Source: Karalla daura (lineage: Eukaryota > Chordata > Actinopteri > Chaetodontiformes > Leiognathidae). From it: DNA of 64,000 nt. Under the pieces are notes generated by a model. The model worked only from the letters and a program-made list of their open reading frames with translations. It did not search any database and was not told the origin of the DNA. Positions 11,571 through 24,779 of the stretch are shown in pieces. The stretch spans positions 19,233,760-19,297,759 of the forward strand of contig CM055191.1 in assembly GCA_029224185.1 (NCBI GenBank), in the 5' to 3' direction. The position numbers and the translations under genes are program-made. Every line of letters starts with the position of its first letter. Position 1 is the first letter of the stretch.

Positions 11571-13540
11571 AGTGCAATCCTGGGCTGTTTATGTTTTGTG
11601 TGTATGTTGGGTTATTGGTGGCGGGGGTCTGGCTTGTTGTGGCTATGGGGTTCACTAACCTTGTCCAGATTGACAGCTCCTGCTATTAGGGGCCACAACT
11701 GTGAGGGATCCCTGTGGTTAGATTAGTGACAGATGAATGCTCTGTGCCTGAGTGTGAATGTGTGTGTGTGTGTAAGCGAATTCTTTTGCGGTTGCTGATT
11801 ACCCACTTTACCTGTTGTTGTTATTGGAGAAAATATCTGATATTGTCTAATTTGCTTCAATGACACAGCAATAACGCCATCAACACCCATGGTATTTTAT
11901 GCTCTTATTTGACCATTCAAATACACTTAGAGGAGCAGTTTGATATGTTTAGCTTGGCGTCCTGAAGTCGTACTTGATAGATACTCCATTACTATGACTA
12001 AGCATATGTGCATTGAGGTCTTGCTTTGTGCTGATACTGCTAATATCCACTGACCTCATGGAGAGAACCAGCAGCCGTTCACAAAGCCTTTAAATGGCTT
12101 CTGCTTTGCACACAGACAGTTTATATAGTGGATCCAGGCTTTGTTGTTCAGGATGATGAAATCTCTTTTTGAGCCATGACTTAGTCATTCTTGGGCTCAA
12201 AAATGCAATGCTCAGTGTGTTATATTAATGATATTGTATTAATGTATTTGCTTGAAAAAAAATCGCAAAAATAAAAACACAACATTTGCCGTTTTGTGAC
12301 TGTATCTTTTGTTAGGTCAATTGGAGACTCTAAATTATCGAAGGGTAATTGTATGGGCCCTGAGATGTATTTTAAAGGCTCCTGCAGAACCCCACAAGAC
12401 TGCTGTGATACAAAGCAGAGTTTTCAGATTCAGTTTCAAGGGTCATCATTAAGGGGAAAAAAATAGGGTTGCCAGGTCTGAGAGGCAAAAGCAGCCAAAC
12501 AGCAACTCAAAGCCAGCCCCCAGACAGTGAAGTGCAAGAACTCAAAATATGCTCTCAAAAATTCAGATTGGTTACTTTTAAAATCCAACAGCATTGCAGT
12601 GTTAGTAGGCCATGCATTTACTGTGTTTCTGTATCATGTTAATCAAAGTGCTTTTAATAATTTACAAAAAGAGTTAATTAACTGTGCATTCATTCATGCC
12701 TGAGCATGATGACAACTAAAAACAAAAAAGGACACATGACTAATATACAAAATAACCAGCAAAAAGAGCCAAAAACATCACAGTGCTAGAAAAACACTTT
12801 CACAATCTGCATCTTAAATGTGTTCACTTTTAATTTATTGTCCAATTTTGGGTTAAAAGACTGAAATCGGCTATAGCTCAGATCTGCAGCTTGCAGTCTT
12901 CTGCATAACTTTGTATTGTTGCACAAACTATGTTCCGCATATCTCAGAATTTGAGTACTCAAAGCTGGTGCTTTGAGTATTCAATCATTTAGCCCAATTT
13001 AAAACCAAACCATATCCTGGACAGCATGGCCCACACAAGGACGAGAAGTCGGCCTGTCAGAGTGACAGTTTGTCTCAGAAAGGTGTGAAAAGTACATGCA
13101 TGTTTGAAGATACTGTGCCAGAAGAAGTTGATAATGATGGCATTGAAGGAGAAATGTAGCATACAGGGCAAAAACTGAAACAAATGATTTCGATTGTTTC
13201 AAGCCAAGCAAGTCTTGCTTGCAAGTATTGCTTGATGGACGTTGTCGCTAACACATGACGATGACGCAAAACTTGATGCAGACACATGAACTTTGAGGAC
13301 ATGTCTGTGTCAAGCGACATTGTTTTTCTCCACTGAAAAATAAAACAGTGAATACAGAAAGATGGAAAACATAATAACTTATCATATATGACAGTTCAGT
13401 ACACCTTATACTATTTAAGTGACTTTCAAATAGCCAGTTAAAAGCATGCTGTTTGCATATACAACACTGTAGAAAAGCATAATGTCATCAAACCAAGAAG
13501 CTGTCAATTACATGCTTGACTTTATTAGAAACGGTCTCCT
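11571..13540. other. Noncoding stretch with decayed repeats
   Basis: A short GT tract lies at 11758-11773. At 12314-12352, 'caattggagactctaaatta' resembles the 3' module of the SINE-like repeat, but only as a fragment. At 12469, 'agggttgccaggtctgag' resembles the edge of a common fish element. A small palindrome CAAGCAAG-t-CTTGCTTG sits at 13205-13221. I see no gene. Confidence 0.4.
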
Positions 13541-13544
13541 TCAT

Positions 13545-13990
13545 TACCTGTTGAGGTGAGGCCGTGATGATCTGCCATAGCACTGATGCGTTTGGGTAAC
13601 TGGGTCAGACAAGACAATTACAGAGCTTTGGGGCACGAGTGTCAAGGGTGAGATGTTAAAGAGGGAAGGGGGAGTGCATGGGGTGTGGAGTGGGGCATCT
13701 AATGGATTGAGCATGTGTTGATATGGCTTGTGCCGACATCCTCCTTCCTCTCCCTGAGCCTGCCAGCTATTCCCTTAAAGATGTAATGACATCTCATAAT
13801 TAGCATAATGTCCCAACTTGTCTGCTGCTTTTAGCTGTCACACTGTATTTGTCTGAGTCCAGCCAATTACAGCAGCGATGCACCAATGGGGGCTACACTG
13901 GGGGCAAATAAAAGCGCACAAGATTGGCCATTACACAATAGAAGTGTAATGCAGCACTGACATTGTAGTACTCAACAAAAGACTGTAAAT
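13545..13990. promoter_or_regulatory. Candidate conserved noncoding block
   Basis: The core (13730-13900) contains TAATTA at 13797-13802, 'gcataatgtcccaacttg', 'agctgtcacactg', CCAATTACAG at 13863 and CCAATGGGG at 13882. Sequence continues smoothly to 'gtaaatcagctgagataag'. There are no repeats and no open exon. TALE/homeodomain and CCAAT-type motifs are clustered. The regulatory role is inferred. Confidence 0.45.
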
Positions 13991-15220
13991 CAGCTGAGAT
14001 AAGCGTTGTTGTTTGTAACTGTTCGCTATGTATTTTTTTGAAAAAGGATATGGCACGGTCTCCATCCAGCATTGATTTGAAGACGTATGGCCATATAGGG
14101 TGGTGTGGGACTAGTTCTTGTGCATGTGTAAAGGAGGAGGTTCCAGATAAGTGGTGACCAGCCAGATCAGTCAGGCATCATTGTTCTCTTAGCCTGTTTC
14201 AATTGGCTCCACAATGCTGTTTCCTCCCCTCTAGAACTGCACAAATTCTAGAGGGGAGTTGGTCACTGATGGCACAAAGTGACACAGTTTATTTAAAGGC
14301 ATCCACTTCCACTATCTGCATCAGAACTGTCAAACCATTTTTTGAGCAGTTTAAGATCAGAGGGTTAAAAGTTTAAAAGTAAGTAAGTGAGCAATAGCTT
14401 CCACCTTGTGTTTTGTTATTTGGGTTATTCAACTCAATTAAATTCAAAGAACTTTGTATGTCCCTGGAGGACATTTTCAATTCACATTAAGCACAAACAC
14501 TAAAATAATAATAAAATAAGAGTGAAACAAAATGCTGACAGTATAGACACAAGAATCAAATTTGCATTGCATCAAGTGAAATTGATGTGAATGCAGCAGC
14601 CAGGTTGGTGCAAGACCTTCAGAAATTATTAGTCACTGTGTCAAAGGGCAAACTCGTGGTTGTACATGATTTTGGATTTTTTGGATGTATTTTGTGTCCT
14701 AGCCAAGAGCAGTTTTGGGTGCTTTTGGCATGTAAATTATATAAGTTTCTATATGTTTTCTTGTTGGTTTGTTTTTTGCATTCTACATTTTCTACTCTGT
14801 GGCTGACAGTGGACTGACTTTTCTATATGGTTTGATAACATCTCACACTGTTAATTACTGTGATATATTCCATACTGTCATGTTTATACAGACAGACAAG
14901 CAGCTTGTCAGGAAGCTGAATAAACCTGCATCCAGACGCGTCAGATGCCAAAGCCACTCTATTCATCAGACTTGTTTTAATCCATCTCCATATGATTCCA
15001 CCCTCTCCACCATACATCCAAGTCTCAGCAGCCTTATATATAATGTATCTGAACAGAAAAGAAATGGAGGTGACAGAGTCAGTAGTTACTATGATCAAAT
15101 ATCATAGCTAGAGGCTAACTGGGCTTCAGGGCCCACTGACAGACAAAATCCACAGGGAATGACAGCAGAGGTAGAGGGAGAGGGAGAGAGAGCGGGTGTC
15201 TGTAGTGTAAGGTAAAGGAT
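13991..15220. other. Noncoding stretch with perfect hairpin
   Basis: It holds a perfect inverted repeat at 14224-14258, listed separately. The open frame at 14769-15107 shows no recognisable domain and overlaps an antisense frame. A GAGGGA-type purine run lies at 15170-15192. Confidence 0.5.
14224..14258. repeat. Perfect 13-bp inverted repeat
   Basis: CTCCCCTCTAGAA (14224-14236) and its exact reverse complement TTCTAGAGGGGAG (14246-14258) flank a 9-base loop. The stem is GC-rich at its base. It could be a stable hairpin or the joined ends of a decayed inverted-repeat element. No polyT follows. Confidence 0.9.
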
Positions 15221-15224
15221 GGCT

Positions 15225-15400
15225 ATGTGTCGGTATAAATCACCATTGCGGAGGCTAATCTCTCAGGGTCTCTGGCAGGATAAATACTTTGCTTATAGAT
15301 CCAACACGCCTCAGTCTCCGCCACTCATTGGGCACGCTCAGTAGGCACAAGGCCTCCCTGGGCATGGTACTGGCTTTCCCCCTTAAATCATCCCTCATTC
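15225..15400. promoter_or_regulatory. Candidate conserved noncoding block
   Basis: Smooth single-copy-looking sequence with 'ccattgcggaggctaatctc', 'ggataaatactttgcttat' and 'ccgccactcattgggcac'. No exon is seen. The call is based on texture. Confidence 0.3.
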
Positions 15401-16108
15401 TCATTTTTTTTCACTCCCTCCTTTCAGCACTGAGAGGCTGAGAGGCCGGCTGGGTGACTGGAAGAGGGATGAGAGAGATATCATTCTCATTTCTCTTTAT
15501 TTCCCCTCACTGCAAAAACCCTCTTTCCTATCAGTGAGTCTTTTCATCGCACATCTGATCCCAAAGTCTTATTTTTTCTAAAATGAGGTGTAATTTGGGC
15601 AGTCGAGATGAGATAAGTCCTTTTGTTACTCATACGGTTTCACCTGTCTTCTTGTTATAAACATGCCACATTATCTTGACACAGGGCAGAATATGCAGAT
15701 TGCTAGAAGAGAACCTAAAAAAGCTAAAACAAGAGAAAGTCTCATCTCTATCTTACCTGGTGACAGATTATTTTCACTTGCTTTACAAAAATAAAGACTT
15801 CAGTGAAGGGACTTGTTGAAAGAGATGGCTTCTGCAGTGAACCAATCATTCAGCTTTCCCTTTTTTCTCCCATAACTTTCCCAGCAACACACAACAAAAT
15901 TATCCTCACCCCATTGTTTCTGCATTGACACTGGGCATTGCCTCATTTCCTGCACAGTTCACTGTGTTCTTCAAAACCTCAGATTTGCAGCTGCCATTTT
16001 GTACATTTTGTATTTGCATGTCCCCTGCTTCACCTCTTTCATCGCTGTGATGGCGAGGTAAAGACACCCTCCGCTCACATACACACACACACACACACAC
16101 ACAGACAC

Positions 16109-16145
<37 letters not shown>

Positions 16146-17330
16146 CTCCCCTCCCTTCCCCTCGCTGTCCTCTTCCTCTCCTCCCCTCTTCATTCCTCCC
16201 TTGTTCCCTCTCTCGGTAATCTGGCCCTGTCTGTAACAGTGGAGGTGCAGGCTGATTGAAACAAACGGCCACTGATTGCTGATCAGCCAGCTGTAAAGCC
16301 TGGCAAGGATATGAGCTAATGAAAAAATGGACCTGATTTGAGAGGCACCGAGCGTCGCTCACCCTGCTAGCCCTGCTGTCCCCTGCTGTTACCCTCTATC
16401 CCTCCGTTCCTCCCTTGTCTTCCTCTTATCACCCCCTCCTCCTCACCCTGTCTGCCCATCAGTGTCAGCCATCCTTACTGGGCAAATGAGAGAAACACAG
16501 GGACGAGTACAGCATTTGTCGAGGCTTGTTGTCTAATGGGGGGAAAACAGGAATTAGGAGCCATCCAGATATGTTGGGGTTGTATTTAAAGGGCTGTTTG
16601 CGTTCTTTTATGTGCAGTATTGGAGAGATGTGAGAGGTTTTCATCACGAGTCTATGTAACAAGTGAAAGAAAAGCAAAAATCACGCTAATGATAAAAAGA
16701 AAAAAAATGAAACAAATCAAATCACTAAAAAGCATTTGATATGGTTTATGCTCTTGTTTAAACATCCAGCAAGTTTTTTGTGCGTGATGAAAATGCACAA
16801 GATGCAATAATAGCATACAAAAGGAGATTTGTGCACATAATGGACCACTTAGGGCCACAATGAACATCCTGTGTTTGTTTTTGCACATTTTGATAATCTT
16901 CCCTCCCCATTTTGATGCATACAAAGGCACAAAGTAGCACACTCTGACCCCCCCATCTTGTAGGGTCAGCGCTAAAGTGTGCAATAATTGCCAGTGGCAA
17001 CTCATTAGAATTGGTGATTTGGTGAAAGTAAAGTGGAGAAATAAGAGAAAACACAAATAAAGGCACACACATACACATGCTGTGCACAACCATGCACACA
17101 CACATGCACGCACGCTCACACACGAGCACACACACGCACACATACTGACAATGCCAAGACGATAAATTAAAATCTTCATGACCCTGTGTACACAAAATTA
17201 GCCACAGGGCCGGCAGACCTGCATTAGAGCAGTGCATAGTAACAGAGAAGAACTCTAATTGGGGGTCATTATTTAAGCTGAGAGAGGGAAAAGGCTGAAG
17301 ACTCTCATTTTCACTCCTCTTTCAGCCCTC
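15401..17330. repeat. Noncoding stretch with CA tracts
   Basis: A long (CA)n tract with GA and CG interruptions runs from 16078 to 16142 and is followed by a CT-rich stretch to about 16215. A second, more interrupted CA tract lies at 17063-17145. The open frames through these are repeat artefacts. Otherwise I see nothing. Confidence 0.75.
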
Positions 17331-17334
17331 TTTT

Positions 17335-17530
17335 TTATTTGACAGGCGCAGTAAATTAAGAAAGTGGTGATATTTAATACCTTTTAACCTCCCTGAGACA
17401 GTTTTCTGATCAATTACTACAGCAGGCTGTAATTGTTAGCCTGGATAATGATTCCACATGTGAGAGAGCAGCGCTAAGATGAAGCCCTGAGTGCAATTAC
17501 CTTAAACCCCTCAAGTGTACTGCTGTCTGG
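17335..17530. promoter_or_regulatory. Candidate conserved noncoding block
   Basis: Contains 'tgacaggcgcagtaaatta', 'gtgatatttaatacctttt', 'gatcaattactacagcagg', 'ctgtaattgttagcctgg' and 'gagtgcaattacctt'. Four AATTA/TAATT cores and a TGACAG (TALE-type) site lie within 180 bases, without repeats or an open exon. It is a good enhancer candidate by motif density. Confidence 0.45.
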
Positions 17531-19913
17531 AGAGGACATTATGGAAAGAGAGAGTTAGTAAGACAGGCAGTGGGAACCTGCAGAGAGACAGCCATATGAA
17601 GTAGAAGATGATGTGAGATCATCTGACAGTGAGGAGTAAACCCTGCTCACATAAGCTACCTAAAACATCAGTAGCTCGCATATTAATCACATCAAATGAG
17701 GAGCTGGGGATTGGTTTTGCTATTTTGTTGCTAAATTGTAGTAACTTCTGAGATGAGTGTTTAGCAGATTGAGGAATGGCTATTTGGACTCATTCATGAA
17801 AAACAATGCGTGTTTTCATCCGTTTCGTATTTTTTCATCATTCATGCTTTTTTTTCAAGTTTCAAGTTTCGCATTTATCATTTAAGTCGCTCATACAGTG
17901 GATACAAGATTGATTTGTTCTGGAGGTGGAATTGTGTAAAGTGTAAATATACGACCGTTTTAATATGATATTTATAATACATGACTGTTTACAAGTGTAA
18001 AAGGGACCAGGAGGACTGCTGTTGTGGAGCGCTTTCGATTTTGTTTTCATATTTTGAATATTTTTTTTGTTAAATTTGTATTCTGAATTGTCCGTATAAT
18101 AAGGTCTTTATTAGTCAAGGTTTAACTATATTTTATTAGAAATAATACATATTTTTACTTACTTACTAGCTTCAAAACAGCAGAGGTTTTCTAAAAGCTA
18201 ATGCAAACATTAGCTTTCTATTAGCATGCTAACAGTAGCGTTTTGTTGAAACACAGTTATGCATCACTAAAGCTTACTTTAGCTTTTTGAGGATTGTGAT
18301 TTTTCAGCCTCTTGTTTGATGCAGATGTATTGGTTCCATCACCTCTCTCCTGTATCACAGCATCATGTCCACTAGCACCTTCTGTGTAGCTGCCTGGCAC
18401 CCAGCAGAAATCAAAGTTAGACAACTGTTTGCAATTTAGGCTTTTTATGGTTAGCTTGTCATTCCAGCTTGCTCTTTGCCCACAATAGACTTGCATGCAT
18501 TGGGCAATAAATGCCCCAAAACACATTTATTGCAGATTCAATGCATCATTTCCATTTTTATCTGAAAACTGACATGCTCTGACAAGTTGAATAATGTTGT
18601 CACTGCTGTTCTCAACAAGACATCACCTCTCTGTATGTGTTGCCACATGCTGGTATGTTGGCACTTACAGCTATGTGTTAATATGCATATTTGTATAGGC
18701 TATGTTTGCATATGTGAAACTTATGCTGGAATGACAAGACTGACTTTTATTGAAAAAGCTATGTGGGTGTCCCTCACTTGGCTCAGAATAGTGTATGTAC
18801 CAAAGCAATTTAGGATCAGATTACACCCTGTGAAATCACACTTGGACTGACATCTTTCTGCTGTGAGGGAAGGTGCGTGGATTTCCATTTCACCAACGAC
18901 TGCATTCGCTCTCTATAGGTGACCAAAATGGAAACACGCATTCACATTGGCCAGAGTTTAAAACAAGCCTCAGCTTTGAGCGCCCTGTCTGCGGTGGAGA
19001 GTATTTGCTCACTGATCTGCATGTTTGGTCTCTCAGTCTTGGAATGCAGTGCAGGTTTGAATATTCATGATAAACAGCAACAGAGAAGTGCCAAAATGTC
19101 CCACTTGAGTGGAAGCAATGTTGTTTAACTGGAATTTTCATTCTGCTGTAAAAATCCAGGAGCACATTTGAAATGTACTCAAAGCAAAGTGCTCTTTTGA
19201 TACTACAGATTTTTCAAGCAAAATGTTTGTAGGTGTTTGCCGATGTCGTTTCTGTGTATTGTATATGAGCCAACATGAAGACTAAACTTGCGTAGCCTTG
19301 TTTAGGAATAACTCTGAGAATGTGTCCAACATGTCCGATGCTTACATTTCTCCTAATGCGCAAAGCACAAGGACACAATAGGGCTACTGCTTCGCAGTTT
19401 TCACAGAGCCTTAATTTGTTACTTTTCACCCTTGAACTGATTCACTGTTTTGCATAAAGTGCAAGATTTATCAGGGGAGGTGGAAAGAATGTGAACAAAT
19501 AGTGAAATTTCAAACAAACACAATGCGTGATTTCTTCAAATATTGAACAGTTGGTGGTGTTATCTGGCTTGGTGACCCAGCGCTCATAGCAGGCAGAGCG
19601 GAGTGGCATGGCCTGACCTCCTGTCTGCAGCGAGGCTGGCTGCAGGCTGAGGAGTGCTGAGGAGAGAGAGGGAGTAGGGGAGAAGAGACAGGCAGAAAAG
19701 GACGAGGGCAAATAAAATACCCGACGTCTGCACAAGAAACACACACAGAACTAGCTTGCCTGAACCTGCTGCCATCCCCCTCCCCCCCAACATCAAATAT
19801 GTTAAGGCCATCTGTTTTTTTACACAAGTAAACAACAATGCACTGTCAATACCAGCAGGCCCGGGTGAGTACACTTGTTTAATATTTAACAAAAATAAAT
19901 GACTGCAGTTGCA
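17531..19913. other. Noncoding stretch, little recognised
   Basis: At 18198-18238, 'aaaagctaatgcaaacatta' and 'tattagcatgctaacag' resemble the GCTAACATGCTAAC-type motif common in fish noncoding DNA. A segment near 18900-19130 is smooth but has no splice-bounded exon. Open frames are short and overlap on both strands. Confidence 0.45.
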
Positions 19914-20125
19914 GGGCCACACGGTGGCGCAGCTGTTGGTGCTACTTGTGTCACAGCAAGAAGGTTTTGGGTTCGATCTCAGTTGCTGCTAGCCATTTCT
20001 CTGTGGAGCTTGCATGTTCTCCACATGGGTTTCCTCCCACACTCCAAAAACATGCATGCAAGGCCAACTGGAGATTGTGAATGATGTGCGTGCATTGGAC
20101 TGAAGACCGGTGTTTTGCTGAATAT
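19914..20125 (+). mobile_element. tRNA-like SINE-type fish repeat
   Basis: Box A-like TGGCGCAGCTGTTGG lies at 19925-19939 and box B-like GGGTTCGATCT at 19969-19979. Then come 'tgtggagcttgcatgttctc', 'tttcctcccacactcc', 'aacatgcatgcaaggccaac' and a shortened 3' part ('ttggactgaagaccgg'). The element order matches a repeat that is very common in teleost genomes. The two boxes at tRNA-like spacing suggest a polymerase III origin. The 3' end seems to have an internal deletion compared with 29320-29640. Confidence 0.7.
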
Positions 20126-21757
20126 GAGCTTGAGTTATGCACCTGTAACACCACTGAATAAGAAGATGGCATTACTGCATTTGCATAAGTTAGAGACTGA
20201 GTACTTACAAATTGGGTGAATAGAAGGCCAACTCTAGAGCCAACATTTTTCAATTCAAATCCACATTTTGAAAAAGTCAAATTCTCCTCTATTGTCTGAT
20301 TCATTTTTGGAACTGATGTGTAGGACAAACATGTTCTGGTCACATTTTCCCATCAGCTGTTCACTTCTTATAATATCATCTCTGTTTGCATTGCTAAAAC
20401 AACCTGACCTTCCTGTTTTGAGCTGTAAAGCATCTACTCCGTGTACTATAAAGTAATAGAGCTGGCAAATGATATGCTTCTACCTCTGTCCTCATAAAGA
20501 TGGAAATGGGTGAGTCCTCAGATTGGTCATTATTGATGAGCAAGGCAGCAGCATTGTTGGTACTGTGTCTGTTGCTATGGCCGGACTATATTTGAGTTAC
20601 TAGATTCATGTAGCCACCTGAAAAATCATTGAGCCATTGCAGTATGGGAATGGAAGTTGCACATCATTTACATTAATCTTGGATAAATCATGCAGCCATC
20701 TCGAATAAAAATTCCATTATCCTCTGTATATGTATACGCTGTTATTATCACTGCTTATTATGTGTACTGCTGAGGCAGTGGACGCCATCTGAACCCAGGA
20801 ATCATACAATGTTGGAAGGGGACCAAGGGAACATCAACATGTGTTTATCTATGTAATGCAACTAGTGCGGTCGCTGTTTTTGCTCCTGACTCCTGAAGGT
20901 AAGAGTCAGGGATGAATTGTACCGTTCATTTTTGAGGCTTGGCACGATTCACTGTCAAAAACAGAGCTCACCTGAAAGCCACTGTGTAATTTCACCAGAA
21001 CTTTGGCAGTGCTGTGCCTTTAGTGTAGCGGCCTACTTTTGCTTCTTTAGAGGATGCAGTGCATTTTAAAGAAATGTAGTATGAGGTGAAGCTGAACCTC
21101 CAGTAAACGAGTGACACAGGAGTGAACACCACAACAATTAACTTGAAGTCAGATGATAAACGAAACAAAGCCCTGATAAGTTTTCCCCATAGTTGCAAGA
21201 GATAAGGCTTTCATTTATCAGTCCCATAAAAACTGAACTACAATTACAATACTCGTTGTGTCATATGTTTTGCATTGCTTTTTAATAAGGAGCCCTTGAA
21301 CTTGTCAAAAACGAATGTCAAAAAGTGCCACGGACAGAAATACACTGTTTCACTGACGGAAAAGTGAAGCGAAGCTTCACAGTCAGTAAAACCAAAGTCC
21401 CCTGACTCTCCTGGCTTCATAATAGAACCAGACGATGATGATTTACCTCCACAGCCAGTGAGATGATCCACACAGCAGATGTTTTACACTTTCTGACCAT
21501 TTATTTGTGCAGCAGGAAAGGGAGGGGGACTTGCGAGGGGTATAATTAGAATTTATGGAGTGAATCTGCAGAGTTGCAAAGGCGACTGATGATCCCTCCT
21601 CTAAGAAGTGTCTTTGTCTGCTAGGTGAGGGATAACGGACGGCGCCATGTTGACAAGGGCAAGGACAAGAAGCTAGATGTTTTAGCGTTGCTCACTGAGT
21701 CCCTCATCCGCTTAGCACAGATGAACACACAGATATGCACCTATGCACTGCATGCCA
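20126..21757. other. Noncoding stretch, nothing firm
   Basis: A small hairpin CCTGACTC/GAGTCAGG with a 10-base loop lies at 20885-20910. The sequence is otherwise single-copy-looking and AT-rich. Open frames of 61-75 codons have no recognisable homology. Confidence 0.5.
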
Positions 21758-22096
21758 AACACACACACACACACACACACGCACACACACACAGATGTAC
21801 AAAACATAAACACATCCATCTATTTAAGACAAGAAGGCACTGTTAAGACCCTGTTGAATGAATACAAAAATCTACACATATTCATGCATGCTGACACATG
21901 CACAGATACACACAAAGCCTGTATGCGAGCAAAACCAGCGCTGGTAAAAGAGAATTTCAAAAGAAAATACACACACAGACGAACACATGCACACATAAAT
22001 ATGCAGACCTACGGAAGCAGTGACATTTATGATGTGTATATGACTGTTTAAAAGCACCTTCGCATGGGTCTGTGCAGATCCAGTAATCAATGTGTG

Positions 22097-22134
<38 letters not shown>

Positions 22135-23155
22135 CCACAGTATATTGTCTGAACTCCTCTGGAAACACTTGTCTCACTTGCGGTTATGGCAGCACCAGAT
22201 TGCTGACAATCCAACTCAACATTTGACAAAAGCGAAAGTCCTTGTATGTAAATGTGCTACTTTTGCTAGAATATTTTATTCCATGGGCAAGTTTGATGGC
22301 ATCACATGAGCACTGCTCCAAAGTACCTCTGTTAAATTCGCCTAATGGGGAGTCAACCAGATGACTCACATTTGTATTTCTGTTTCTCTCTCTGAGCCTC
22401 TGGCCTGTATCCTGAAGCTTTCCAATGGTCATTAAATTGGTTATTTACAGTAAACAGCGCTATAATCCTGTCACAACCTCTCCCTCGTCCTCTCACAAAG
22501 CCTTAGCCAACGTTTGGTGGCGAGAGGAGTGAGAGTTAAATGGGCATTGAAGTGACGTTATCTGGATTTCTTTCTCTATTTTTTCCCTCGGATGGATGTG
22601 GAGCAGGGTTTGTTTGTCTAAATGTTAGCACTTTGGAAGAGCTCCACAGCTGTGGGCACCTAGATCACACTGGAGGTTTCACTGCGTGTGCGCGTGCACA
22701 CACACACATGCACACACACCCACACCCACACACAAACTGACACACACACTGCTCACTCACACTCTGACAGGCAGCCATGTTGGGCTGGCAGCTCAACAAC
22801 ACAAAGCTTTTATCTGTCAGTGGTCAAGCCTGACTGAACCCCTGCTACATTATAGGCACCCACACACACTCTCTCTCTCGCTCTCTCTTTCTCTCTCTCT
22901 CTCTCACACACGCACACACTGACTCTCACACACACGGAAGCACACACACACACACATGCACTTTGAAAAAGTGCCATTTCTATTTTTTTTCTCTTTAAAA
23001 CCTGGCTCAAATCTGCTCTTTTCCGGAAATTAGCCATCTGTGCTGCCCGTGAGTGACAGAATGTTCATATCAATCCTTCCAGGAGATGATGAGCACCCCG
23101 TCTGCACAGACAACACCCACACACATCCAAAACGACGTACACACACACACACATG
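21758..23155 (+). repeat. Cluster of CA and CT microsatellites
   Basis: Tracts on the plus strand are CA at 21758-21793, 22099-22131 (perfect) and 22697-22750. A compound CA-CT-CA runs from 22860 to 22960, and a short CA lies at 23139-23153. All five main tracts have CA on the same strand within 1.4 kb. Open frames here are repeat-driven. Confidence 0.85.
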
Positions 23156-23534
23156 GTCACATTTCCAGGAGCAAGTCATTTGTGAATTTGTTACTACTAT
23201 GGATAATGGCATGAAGTGAACCTTCCCATTGAAGCAGATTCATTTGGTTCTGACTCTCATGGCCACTCATTCAAATACAGTGCTTTCACACACAATATGA
23301 CCACATGTCACACAAGATAGAGAGCCTGTGGAAGAGAAACAGAGAGCAGACAAACACACAAACACACTTCCAAGATTCCTGCAGGACAAAGATGGCTGGT
23401 GGTTAATGAATCTTAGTTAACACCATTAGATTGAGTGATGAGTGCTGTCCGATTTCGCCTTCCTGTGTATGTGGGGATTTTTTTTTCCCCGTTTCTCTCT
23501 TCTTCCTCTCTGCCTCTATTTTTTACGCTTGAAT

Positions 23535-23835
23535 TTCGACGAATGGCTTTCATCAGCAAAGCGCATCTCATTAGCAGCGATGATGCGCCGTATGTTGATC
23601 ATCATCATCTGTGAGTGGACTGATGAGCGATGAATGTCAGCCGTAATGGAGGCGACAACGCTGCGTCCCGTAAACCCACCACGACACACTCCTGCTAATT
23701 ACTCCATATAGCGCCGTTACCGGCAGCAAAATGGCTGCAGCGGCACCAGTAGGAGCAGCAGTGGAAATGACAATCATAATGAAGCATGTCAGGTGCATCA
23801 GTTCACGAAACGCAAGCTGCATCTGGTCTAAAAAA
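23535..23835. promoter_or_regulatory. Candidate conserved noncoding block, CpG-rich
   Basis: Contains 'aaagcgcatctcattagcag', 'cctgctaattactccatata', then 'gcgccgttaccggcagc' and 'aaaatggctgcagcggc'. There are about 18 CpGs in 300 bases with no simple repeats. Frames are not open as an exon with splice sites. It is a strong enhancer-like candidate by texture. Confidence 0.45.
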
Positions 23836-24775
23836 TCCTCACAACTGAACTTCTGAAGACAAAGTAGAGAGGTATTACCACATAGTAAGAGTCATCACTG
23901 TGAGACGCCAAAGCTATATGCTTAACAACAACAAATCATCCCATGCGCAATCGTGGATGACAACTTGAGGGTTGAGGCTATTCATGTTCATATTCTGTGA
24001 ATGTCTACATAACCCTTTTTCAGATGGAAGGGGGAGGTACTTTCAACTCCACTAGACTTCATTGGCAACTGGTAAAGTGTTTTGGCCAATTAGTACTCAG
24101 CTGTTTAAAAGATATCATCAAAAAATGAAACACTGTTGTGAGGAAACTGCAATTCATAATTTGTCCAATTTATTTAACTAAAGACAAACTGCTGCTCCTG
24201 CAATGCATTCATGAATAATCTAATAATACAATGCATAAATAGGAACCGACTGTAGCCAGGTGGCGTAATACATTGGGAGCCTCTTTTTACAGTCTTAAAT
24301 CTAGATGAAATGACATGTGAAAGTCAATGTGCGTAAAGCTGAAGGGTAGGTGTATTGTTACGAACAGGCAGGATTAATTAGTCTTGGGTGCTAAACCGCA
24401 GGAAATTACGGCAAACTGCTGAAGTTCACTGGCCGCAAACTAGTGTAGACTGGCATGGGAGAGGGGAAAAGCCCGTCACACGCTCTGTATAGCAGCTCCA
24501 TCACTTCACTGTAAAATGCTCTAGGCACAATATGGAGCTGTCGTACCAAGCAACCACTAAAAGCTGAAGACTGATCAATGGGCGGATGTCATGATATTAT
24601 TGCTTTACACGAGCAGGTCGCTATGCCTACATAAGCATGCGTCACGTTTTGTTTCCCTAGAAGAAAGTTGTTGGGGGTTTTTTTTGTGTGTGTGTGTATG
24701 TGTGTGTGTGTATGCTATTTGAGGACAACCTGATCCAAAATTTTATTTCACCACTGCCTAACCGTGCCAACGTGT
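23836..24775. other. Noncoding stretch with probable hAT-type MITE fragment
   Basis: From 24030 to 24245, 'gaggtactttcaactccact', 'agacttcattggcaactgg' and 'ctcctgcaatgcattcatg' recall a fish repeat of the 'tacttttaactccactac' type, badly decayed. A GT tract lies at 24685-24714. I see nothing else. Confidence 0.35.
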
Positions 24776-24779
24776 GTGG

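Noticed and set aside
15748..15832. Minus-strand CAG|GTAAGA donor with an open 75-base segment upstream
   Set aside because: The acceptor lacks a pyrimidine tract, and one perfect donor is expected by chance at about this sequence length. No known peptide.
16078..16142. Possible CRISPR-like or satellite array
   Set aside because: It is a plain CA dinucleotide microsatellite with no spacers.
19925..19979. tRNA gene
   Set aside because: Box A and box B are present, but no cloverleaf arms pair, and the sequence continues into the SINE-type module shared with other copies.
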